Origin: Niastella sp.
GTDB taxonomy: Bacteria > Bacteroidota > Bacteroidia > Chitinophagales > Chitinophagaceae
Reading direction: 5' to 3'
NCBI GenBank assembly: GCA_021154515.1
Contig: JAJKIL010000284.1
Span: 1-5,145 of the forward strand
Length of the DNA: 5,145 nt
Part shown: piece by piece, positions 1 through 4,955 of the stretch
How the letters are laid out: each line of letters starts with the position of its first letter
Numbering within the stretch: position 1 is the stretch's first letter
Notes under the pieces: generated by a model
Database searches by the model: none
What the model saw: the letters and a program-made list of their open reading frames with translations, nothing else
Told to the model about the DNA's origin: nothing
Made by a program: the position numbers and the translations under genes

Positions 1-203
1 ATACCAATATGGGCATGCAGGTCTTTTCCTACCAATGTTTCTTCCAGGTCGGCTACTTTACCTTTTTTCTTATATACATTCAGGCCGGAATTCAACAGGG
101 CTACTCCGGCGCTATCATATCCACGGTATTCGAGTCGTTTTAATCCTTTTAAAATAATAGGGTAAGCTTCCTTGTGTCCTATATATGCTACAATTCCGCA
201 CAT
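1..203 (-). CDS. glmS: Glutamine--fructose-6-phosphate aminotransferase (isomerizing), N-terminal fragment
   Basis: GlmS makes glucosamine-6-phosphate from fructose-6-phosphate and glutamine in the cytoplasm, the first committed step towards UDP-GlcNAc for peptidoglycan and lipid A. Only the first 67 codons are in the window; the gene continues past the left edge. The protein begins MCGIVAYIGHKEA and contains LKRLEYRGYDSAG at residues 21-33, the hallmark of the class II (Ntn) glutamine amidotransferase domain of GlmS. Cys2 becomes the N-terminal nucleophile once Met1 is removed, which fixes the ATG at 203-201 as the start. The related family member PurF also starts with Cys, but the YRGYDSAG motif points to GlmS. 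There is no Shine-Dalgarno sequence, only an A-rich leader, as is normal in Bacteroidota. The gene is separated from the upstream peptidase by 300 bp that hold its own candidate promoter. Nothing in the leader resembles the glmS ribozyme of Firmicutes. The identification is very secure. Confidence 0.96.
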   Translation of the reverse strand, partial: MCGIVAYIGHKEAYPIILKGLKRLEYRGYDSAGVALLNSGLNVYKKKGKVADLEETLVGKDLHAHIG

Positions 204-262
204 AATTACAGGGTTTAAGTTTTTAAGTTTATTAAGTGTTGAGTCGACAGTGCTTTTAAGTA

Positions 263-294
263 TGAACATAGTTTGTGGTGCCAACACCTGCAAA
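263..294 (-). promoter_or_regulatory. Candidate glmS promoter (Bacteroidota -33/-7 type)
   Basis: On the minus strand a TTTG (294-291) stands 20 bp before TATGTTCA (270-263). The Bacteroidota consensus is TTTG, about 19-21 bp, then TAnnTTTG, so spacing and the -33 element fit. The -7 box matches only at TA and the first two T residues. Transcription would start near 256 and give a leader of about 50 nt before glmS. The site overlaps the LacI-like palindrome at 290-301, as a repressible promoter would. The weak -7 box keeps confidence low. Confidence 0.3.
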
Positions 295-295
295 C
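271..295. repeat. Imperfect inverted repeat inside the glmS promoter
   Basis: GTTTG (271-275) and GGTG (277-280) can pair with CACC (285-288) and CAAAC (291-295) around the 4-nt loop CCAA, with an unpaired T on one side and TG on the other. On the minus strand it lies between the candidate -33 and -7 boxes of glmS and its right arm overlaps the LacI-like operator. No T-tract follows it on either strand, so it is unlikely to be a terminator. It may be a second protein-binding dyad, or chance. Confidence 0.3.
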
Positions 296-301
296 GGTTG
301 C
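290..301. promoter_or_regulatory. LacI/GalR-family-like operator upstream of glmS
   Basis: GCAAACGGTTGC is a 12-bp dyad with a central CG and 10 of 12 symmetric positions. This is the form of LacI/GalR-family operators (half-site GCAAnC, central CpG that takes the hinge helices). It overlaps the -33 element of the proposed glmS promoter, where a bound repressor would block transcription. No LacI-type regulator gene is in the window, so the regulator is unknown. The identification rests on motif shape only. Confidence 0.35.
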
Positions 302-312
302 GCAATATTATC

Positions 313-344
313 AAAAAAAAGGCCATGCTTTATGCAAAAACATG
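313..344 (-). terminator. Probable intrinsic terminator of the mgtE-S9 peptidase operon
   Basis: Reading the minus strand, CATGTTTT (344-337) can pair with AAAGCATG (331-324) as an 8-bp stem with one G-U wobble around the 5-nt loop TGCAT. It is followed by GCC and then eight consecutive T residues (320-313). The T8 tract is strong but the stem is AT-rich, so efficiency is uncertain. It lies about 160 bp after the peptidase stop codon and just upstream of the candidate glmS promoter, a sensible place to separate the two transcription units. Confidence 0.45.
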
Positions 345-369
345 CAAGGTTAACATACCATTTTGGTGG

Positions 370-488
370 TACGCTTAACATTTCAGGCTTCATGCTTAAC
401 GCTAATACACACAATTCAGGCCTCGCTTCAGTTTCAGCCTTACTACAGGGCTGCATTCAGCGTTGCGCGTTCCGCATTCAGCATTCAA
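370..488. repeat. Degenerate 7-bp-phased intergenic repeat tract
   Basis: The 119 bp can be cut into 17 consecutive heptamers in one phase. The right end is clearest: CATTCAG (454), CGTTGCG (461), CGTTCCG (468), CATTCAG (475), CATTCAA (482), consensus CRTTCMG. The left end shows TACGCTT (370), AACATTT (377), CAGGCTT (384), CATGCTT (391), AACGCTA (398), consensus nAnGCTT. The middle (405-453) is decayed. The tract lies in the 3' region of the mgtE-peptidase transcript, between the peptidase stop and the proposed terminator. No coding sense was found in it. Heptanucleotide tandem repeats are known in other bacteria (the STRR sequences of cyanobacteria), but I cannot name a family for this one. 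Confidence 0.55.
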
Positions 489-503
489 TAAAGGAAAAAT
501 GGA

Positions 504-2939
504 TTACTTTTTTAGCCAGGTTTCAAATAAGCGGAAGATCCTTTTGTACTCGTCTGTCCAGCTTTCAGGTTCTACAAAGCCATGATCTTCCATTGGATAC
601 ACAGAAAGCTCCCAATTGTCTTTGCCCAGTTCTATCAGACGTTGTGTAAGACGTACAACATCCTGGAAGTGAACATTTACATCAACCATTCCGTGGCAGA
701 TCAGCAAATGGTCCTGTAATCCGGAAGCAAAGTTTATGGGCGAACTGCGATGATACGCAATGCTGTCGCTAAAAGGTTCATTTAAAATATTGGAGGTATA
801 ACCGTGGTTGTATTGGGCCCAATCGGTAACAGGCCGCAGTGCGGCTCCGGCCTCAAATATACTGGATTTTGTGAATAATGCCATTAAAGTTATAAAACCG
901 CCGTAGGAACCGCCATATACTCCGAGATGTTTGGGATTTACCCCATATTCTTTCACCAGGTAACGGGCGCCGTCCTCAATATCGTCCAGATCCTTACCTC
1001 CCATATAGCGGTAAATGCCGGTTCGCCAGTCGCGGCCATAGCCGGCGCTGCCCCGGTAGTCGATATCGAGCACGGTATAGCCATTATCGACCAGCAGGTT
1101 GTGGAACATGTATTCCCTGAAATAAGAACTCCACCATTTATGAGCATTTTGTAAATAACCTGCCCCATGTACAAATATCACGGCTGGTTTGCTGGCAGGC
1201 GGTTGTGCCGGCCGCATTAACCGCGCATACACTTTTGCCTGATCGCGGGCGGTAAAAGTGACCAGCTCCGGATCGCGCCAGTTGTATGATTTGAATTCCT
1301 CGCTTTGCGCCTGGTTGGTTATTTGAACCGGTTTTGTTTTTGCCGTTGCGGGACTATTGGGTTGAAGGTATAATTCCCAAGGTTTATTACTGTAGGAATA
1401 TAAAATGGCGATCCATTTTTCATCGGGTGAAATGGTAGCCAGGTTTGAACCGGTAAGCGTGGTAAGGCGTTCTGCTTTCCCACCTGTAACAGGCAGGCGG
1501 TACAAGTGTTGTTGGCCAGGCTCTACCTCATTGGTGTTGAGGTAAAAATATTTTTTGCCGGGCCCCAGTTCGGTTTTTAGCACTTCATAATTACCGCTGG
1601 TGAGTGTTTGCTTTTCTTTTGTTGTAATATTTATTGTATACAGGTGCGAATAACCGGTGGCCTCTGACTGAAACCAGAATGTTTGGTTATTCACCCAGCC
1701 CGAATTAAAAACGGGTAAACCATTGGCGCTTGGTCCGCCAATCCAGGCCTCATCTCTTTGGCGATCGAGCAGCGAGAGCTTGCCTGTTTCTCCATCGAGC
1801 AACAGCAACCAGCGGTCTTTATTGTCCTGCGCCCGTGCTTCCACCACGGCATAATCATTGGTGGGCGACCAGTTGATGTTGAAAAAGTTCACCGGCCGCA
1901 GTGGCGGGTGCTGGCTTTGTTCTTTATATACAGCGGGATAATCTTTTAAATATTCCGGCAGGTCGCGAATCCCGGGAATAGAATCTGTTTTGATGGCGAA
2001 CACGGTGTCTTTCTCTGTATCAAAAACAAATAATTCCTGTGCCGGGAGTGGTGCGCCTACTTTAGTGCGCGCCGACAATTCTTCGGTAAACCCACTTTCC
2101 GTAACATAACTGGGCACAATCGCTGTTTTACCTGTAGGAGTGGTGCTTAACCGATAGGATATAAAACGTCCATTATTGCTGGTAGACAACATGGACAGGT
2201 TTTTACCCTCGAGCGGAATAGTGCGCAACGTTTTTTCTTTGAATAGCTTCAGCATGGAATCGGCCTCGTCTTTCTTTTGTTTGCGCCGTTGTAATACTAC
2301 TGAATTTTCGAGCGCATCCTGCTGCAGCCAATTTTCCTGTTTATTATTACTAACAGCCGGGCGGTTGGTGGCTGGCGTTGGTTGATTGCCTCGTCCAGTG
2401 AAAGCAGGAGTAGATGCGGCAGTCGCAGCTCCGGGTTGAAAATTTGTGAGCTGTGTGGTTTCTCCGGTTTGTACATCCCTGTCCCATGCATTCTGTTCGC
2501 GCGTGTATACTATTTTATGATCGTTAAAGGAAAACTGTGGATTGCTTTCAATGGCCACTGTTTTGGTTATGCGGCGGCGGGCGCCTGTTTTTATATTGGC
2601 GAGATAAATATCCCCCTCATAGGCATATACATATTGATCGCGTTGGGCATTGTACCGCGCCTGGTTATCGGCAATAGCGGTGTTGCGAAACGCGCCCGTT
2701 GATTTTTGCGGTGTAGTAGCGGTGGGTGTAATATAGTATAGCGAATCAGTAGCTGCCTTTTCGGGGTTCCAGGTAAACAGCAGGTACTTACCGTCGGCTG
2801 TCCATTGCAGGTTGGAAGGAGAGGTGCCCATCCATTTGGGATCGCGCATGATCTTTTCTACTGTTAAGGGAGGGAGCTGACCATTAGTAATAAGGATAAG
2901 GGTTGGCTGTAAAAGCAGCAACAACAGTAGTTTTTTCAT
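504..2939 (-). CDS. Exported S9-family (prolyl oligopeptidase/DPP-like) serine peptidase
   Basis: This 811-residue protein is a serine peptidase of clan SC family S9, which cleaves oligopeptides, often after proline. Residues 1-20 form a signal peptide (two Lys, then an unbroken Leu-rich stretch; cleavage probably near Gly20-Gln21) without a lipobox Cys, so it should be periplasmic. Residues about 40-560 are the beta-propeller, with blade-like repeats such as WTADGKYLLF and ISPDEKWIAILY. Residues about 575-811 are the alpha/beta-hydrolase domain. The triad is visible: Ser678 in GGSYGGF, Asp753 in HGMVDVNVHF and His786 in EDHGF. A Gly/Ala/Thr/Asn/Pro-rich stretch at 168-200 looks like a propeller loop. 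The DW-YEEE double-glutamate motif that anchors substrate N-termini in true DPP4 is not seen, so dipeptidyl activity should not be assumed. Length is normal for the family. It starts 23 bp after mgtE on the same strand, implying co-transcription; the spacer is AT-rich with no clear Shine-Dalgarno. S9 membership is certain, substrate is not. Confidence 0.93.
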   Translation of the reverse strand: MKKLLLLLLLQPTLILITNGQLPPLTVEKIMRDPKWMGTSPSNLQWTADGKYLLFTWNPEKAATDSLYYITPTATTPQKSTGAFRNTAIADNQARYNAQRDQYVYAYEGDIYLANIKTGARRRITKTVAIESNPQFSFNDHKIVYTREQNAWDRDVQTGETTQLTNFQPGAATAASTPAFTGRGNQPTPATNRPAVSNNKQENWLQQDALENSVVLQRRKQKKDEADSMLKLFKEKTLRTIPLEGKNLSMLSTSNNGRFISYRLSTTPTGKTAIVPSYVTESGFTEELSARTKVGAPLPAQELFVFDTEKDTVFAIKTDSIPGIRDLPEYLKDYPAVYKEQSQHPPLRPVNFFNINWSPTNDYAVVEARAQDNKDRWLLLLDGETGKLSLLDRQRDEAWIGGPSANGLPVFNSGWVNNQTFWFQSEATGYSHLYTINITTKEKQTLTSGNYEVLKTELGPGKKYFYLNTNEVEPGQQHLYRLPVTGGKAERLTTLTGSNLATISPDEKWIAILYSYSNKPWELYLQPNSPATAKTKPVQITNQAQSEEFKSYNWRDPELVTFTARDQAKVYARLMRPAQPPASKPAVIFVHGAGYLQNAHKWWSSYFREYMFHNLLVDNGYTVLDIDYRGSAGYGRDWRTGIYRYMGGKDLDDIEDGARYLVKEYGVNPKHLGVYGGSYGGFITLMALFTKSSIFEAGAALRPVTDWAQYNHGYTSNILNEPFSDSIAYHRSSPINFASGLQDHLLICHGMVDVNVHFQDVVRLTQRLIELGKDNWELSVYPMEDHGFVEPESWTDEYKRIFRLFETWLKK

Positions 2940-2962
2940 TTACGAAAATTAATCTAAAATTT

Positions 2963-4345
2963 TTATAGCAGTATACCGCTCAAAAAAAGGTAAGCTACCG
3001 AAAAGTAGATCACCAGTCCGGTTACGTCAACCAGGGTGGCTACAAATGGAGCGGAAGAAGTAGCAGGGTCGGCCCCTAATTTTTTTAAGATGATGGGCAG
3101 CATGGAGCCTGATACGGTTCCCCACAATACAACGCCTATTAATGAAAAGCCTACTGTACAACCCATTAGCACTGTGTGACTACCGTAAGTATGAAAAATA
3201 CTGTTCCATAAAACCACCCGAATAAAACCAATGAGCCCTAATATAGCGCCCAGCAGCAAACCGGAAATGATTTCCCGGCGCAGTACCCGCCACCATTCTG
3301 AAATGGTGATTTCACCCACGGCCATGGCCTGAATGATGAGGGTAGAGGCCTGCGACCCGCTGTTACCACCGCTGGAAATAATAAGGGGAACAAACAGGGC
3401 CAGCACCACGGCTTTGGCAATTTCCTCTTCAAAATAACCCATAGCGGTAGCAGTTAGCATTTCGCCCAGGAACAGCACGATCAGCCAAACCACCCGTTTT
3501 TTAAACAGTTTAATGATGGGCATTTCCAGGTAGGGTTCGTCCAGCGCTTCGGTACCCCCGATCTTTTGAATGTCTTCGCTGAACTCTTCGTTGGCTATCC
3601 ACAATACGTCATCGATGGTCACAATGCCCAGCAGGATGTTTTTATCATCAACCACTGGCAGGGCCACGCGGTTATTCATTTTAAAGGTTTGGTTGGCCAC
3701 CTCCTGGTCGTCGTTTACATTCAGGGTTATATAACGGTTATCGATAATTTCTTCTACCATTTTTTGTGGGTTGGCCAGAATGACCTCGCGGATCCGGATG
3801 TCATCCACAAACTCACCCCGGTCGTTCACTACATAGATCACATCGATGGTTTCACTGTCTTTACCCACTTCTCGGATGTGGTCCAGTACTTCCTGCACCG
3901 TCCAGTCAATACCCACCGCAATATAATCAGGGGTCATCAGGCGGCCCACACTGCTTTCGGGGTAGCCGAGCAGAGCCAGGGTCACCCGGCGTTCGTCGGG
4001 ATCGAGGAGTTTTATGAGCTCTTTTACCACCTCGCTGGGCAGTTCTTCCAGGAAAGAAGTGCGGTCATCTGCCGGCAGTTCATTCAGCAATTCTGCCGTT
4101 TTAAAGGGCGGTAATCCCTGGATGATGTCTTTCTGGGCTTGCAGGTCAAGAATTTTGAATACGCTGGAGGCCCGGTGAATACTCATATTACCAACGATCT
4201 GGCTCGAATATTCCGGGAACTCGTTAATGAGCTCGGCTACATCGCTGATGTTCTGGTCGTTCAGGAACTCCCGCATTTGTAACCTGTCTTCCTGTTCTAT
4301 CAGGTGCAGGAATTGCTCTTTGGCGTTTTCAATTTCCATGCTCAT
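2963..4345 (-). CDS. mgtE: Magnesium transporter MgtE (Mg2+-gated channel)
   Basis: MgtE is an inner-membrane Mg2+ channel, a homodimer whose cytoplasmic domains sense Mg2+ and close the pore when it is plentiful. At 460 residues this is full length (Thermus MgtE is about 450). Order: superhelical N domain 1-133; CBS1 from about 136 (RLMTPDYIAV) to 195; CBS2 from about 197 to 252 (LPVVDDKNILLGIVTIDDVL); an acidic plug-helix segment at 253-265; then five membrane segments near 284-303, 311-334, 358-381, 391-420 and 432-459. Pore signatures are intact: GGNSGSQAST at 326-335 and GADPATSSAPF at 424-434, followed by TLVDVTG, whose Asp440 corresponds to the Mg2+-binding pore Asp of the family. Met1 at 4345 is the first ATG after an in-frame TGA; Met3 (4339) is an alternative start. 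A perfect -7 box lies only 5 bp upstream, so the mRNA may be leaderless or nearly so. No M-box riboswitch is visible. The S9 peptidase follows 23 bp downstream. Confidence 0.96.
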   Translation of the reverse strand: MSMEIENAKEQFLHLIEQEDRLQMREFLNDQNISDVAELINEFPEYSSQIVGNMSIHRASSVFKILDLQAQKDIIQGLPPFKTAELLNELPADDRTSFLEELPSEVVKELIKLLDPDERRVTLALLGYPESSVGRLMTPDYIAVGIDWTVQEVLDHIREVGKDSETIDVIYVVNDRGEFVDDIRIREVILANPQKMVEEIIDNRYITLNVNDDQEVANQTFKMNNRVALPVVDDKNILLGIVTIDDVLWIANEEFSEDIQKIGGTEALDEPYLEMPIIKLFKKRVVWLIVLFLGEMLTATAMGYFEEEIAKAVVLALFVPLIISSGGNSGSQASTLIIQAMAVGEITISEWWRVLRREIISGLLLGAILGLIGFIRVVLWNSIFHTYGSHTVLMGCTVGFSLIGVVLWGTVSGSMLPIILKKLGADPATSSAPFVATLVDVTGLVIYFSVAYLFLSGILL

Positions 4346-4350
4346 GGCCC

Positions 4351-4358
4351 CAAATTTA
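4351..4358 (-). promoter_or_regulatory. Perfect Bacteroidota -7 box for mgtE
   Basis: On the minus strand TAAATTTG (4358-4351) matches TAnnTTTG at every fixed position. Transcription would begin at about 4347-4345, on or next to the ATG at 4345. This would give a leaderless mRNA, or use of the second ATG at 4339. No good TTG -33 element sits at the usual 19-21 bp; the nearest, ATTG at 4386-4383, has a 24-bp spacer. Chance occurrence in AT-rich DNA is possible. Confidence 0.4.
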
Positions 4359-4362
4359 AATC

Positions 4363-4397
4363 AATAGGCAATAGACATTATGCAATAAGCAAAATAA
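4363..4397. repeat. Tandem AT-rich heptamer repeat upstream of mgtE
   Basis: Four adjoining 7-bp units, AATAGGC (4363), AATAGAC (4370), ATTATGC (4377) and AATAAGC (4384), followed by a decayed unit AAAATAA (4391), share the consensus AATARGC. The array lies just upstream of the candidate mgtE -7 box, across the place where a -33 element would be. It has the same period as the tract at 370-488 but a different sequence. The GCAATAA copy at 4382-4388 is also the inverse of TTATTGC copies at 4420-4426 and 4445-4451 that flank the nearby hairpin. Confidence 0.55.
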
Positions 4398-4426
4398 TCA
4401 TATTGTTCTAAACTGAATGTTATTGC

Positions 4427-4443
4427 TCCCGGCTAAGCCGGGA
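4427..4443. repeat. GC-rich hairpin in the mgtE/SET divergent spacer
   Basis: TCCCGGC (4427-4433) and GCCGGGA (4437-4443) form a perfect 7-bp stem with a TAA loop. Both neighbouring genes point away from it, so it is not terminating either of them. No T-tract follows on either strand. The stem is flanked by direct TTATTGC copies (4420-4426 and 4445-4451). On the minus strand its arm reads AGTCCCGGC, the same nine bases that begin the terminator stem at 4891-4914 on the other side of the SET gene. It could be a decayed terminator, a dispersed repeat or an operator. Confidence 0.6.
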
Positions 4444-4473
4444 CTTATTGCCAATTGATATGCCAGTTCGCAG

Positions 4474-4493
4474 TATCTTGTAACCTAATTTTT
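4474..4493 (+). promoter_or_regulatory. Candidate promoter region of the SET gene
   Basis: Two imperfect -7 boxes precede the SET start: TATCTTG (4474-4480), which is TAnnTTTG lacking one T, and TAATTTTT (4486-4493), which differs only at the last base. The first would leave a leader of about 15 nt, the second an almost leaderless mRNA. A TTG at 4455-4457 lies 16 bp before the first box. I cannot choose between them from sequence. Confidence 0.28.
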
Positions 4494-4500
4494 CCTTTGC

Positions 4501-4884
4501 ATGATTTTACCTTGCCTGTTTATAGCGCCCACTAACGCGATGGGGCGGGGCGTATTTACCTCAGAAAAGCTAAAGTCCGGTACTGTTATTGAAATAGCGC
4601 CGGTGATCGTAATGAGCCAGAAAGACCGCGTACTGATTGACCAGACCTTACTGCACGACTATATTTTTGAATGGGGCGATCATCAGGACCAGTGTTGCAT
4701 GGCGCTGGGGTACGTACCCGTGTATAACCATTCCTATAGATCGAACTGTGAATATGAAATGGATTACGACAACCACACCATTGCCATTAAAACCGTGCGG
4801 GACATCAAAAAAGGGGAGGAGCTATACATCAATTATAACGGCACCTGGAACGATGAAAAAAAGCTGTGGTTTGAGGCAAAATAA
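4501..4884 (+). CDS. Small SET-domain protein, putative protein-lysine N-methyltransferase
   Basis: The 127-residue protein is essentially a bare SET domain, the fold that transfers a methyl group from S-adenosylmethionine to lysine side chains. The order of motifs is right: GRGVF at 15-19 (the GxG motif near the SET N-terminus), YNHS at 75-78 (the NHS motif that contacts the methyl donor and forms the pseudoknot), and KKGEELYINYN at 103-113 (GEEL, with the catalytic-type Tyr near 112). There is no signal peptide or membrane segment, so it should be cytoplasmic. No pre-SET or zinc-binding post-SET region is present; Cys5, Cys65, Cys66 and Cys83 do not form a recognisable cluster. ATG 4501 is the first start after an in-frame TAA at 4486-4488, and starting later at Met14 would cut into the fold. 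It diverges from mgtE and converges on the outer-membrane gene, so it is probably monocistronic. The substrate is unknown. Fold assignment is strong; activity is inferred. Confidence 0.88.
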   Translation: MILPCLFIAPTNAMGRGVFTSEKLKSGTVIEIAPVIVMSQKDRVLIDQTLLHDYIFEWGDHQDQCCMALGYVPVYNHSYRSNCEYEMDYDNHTIAIKTVRDIKKGEELYINYNGTWNDEKKLWFEAK

Positions 4885-4914
4885 AAAAATAGTCCCAGCG
4901 GTATCGCCGGGACT
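4882..4914 (-). terminator. Intrinsic terminator of the outer-membrane protein gene
   Basis: On the minus strand AGTCCC (4914-4909 complement side) pairs with GGGACT (4896-4891 side) over 6 bp. An A/C mismatch and a further 3-bp GCG/CGC stem close a 4-nt loop (4901-4904). The hairpin is followed at once by a run with seven T residues within 4890-4882, a textbook rho-independent signal. It lies about 40 bp after the stop at 4956. The T-tract runs over the stop codon of the convergent SET gene. On the plus strand the hairpin follows the SET stop but no T-tract comes after it, so termination that way would be weak. Confidence 0.8.
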
Positions 4915-4955
4915 CAAACGGTGTTAGTTGTAAAAGTTTGTCCAAACAGACTGCT

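Noticed and set aside
204..312. glmS ribozyme or another riboswitch in the glmS leader.
   Set aside because: The predicted leader is only about 50 nt, too short for the ribozyme, and no conserved core is seen. That ribozyme is known mainly from Firmicutes.
172..649. Open frames on the plus strand around 172-378 and 275-649, possibly small genes in the spacer.
   Set aside because: They run antisense through the glmS start, the terminator and operator signals and the peptidase 3' end. They show no conserved motif and have no upstream -7 box or plausible start context.
3566..4114. A 182-codon open frame on the plus strand inside mgtE.
   Set aside because: It is the antisense of highly conserved MgtE N and CBS domain sequence. 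The composition is that of a shadow frame (His, Val and Phe rich) and no promoter or domain is visible.
4427..4443. Terminator for a neighbouring gene.
   Set aside because: Both flanking genes start, not end, on either side of it, and neither strand shows a T-tract after the stem.
4346..4500. M-box (ykoK) Mg2+ riboswitch upstream of mgtE.
   Set aside because: The only structure is one 7-bp hairpin. The proposed promoter leaves no leader, and the 155-bp spacer is shared with a divergent gene.
4637..4927. A second plus-strand frame overlapping the SET gene and its terminator.
   Set aside because: It is the +1 shadow of the SET gene. The SET frame holds all motifs, while this one gives a Thr/Ile/Pro-rich product that runs through the terminator hairpin.
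4936..4947. Palindrome GTTTGTCCAAAC after the outer-membrane gene stop.
   Set aside because: The two 5-bp arms are separated by only 2 bp, too tight for an RNA hairpin, and no T-tract follows. The better terminator is at 4882-4914. It is likely chance.
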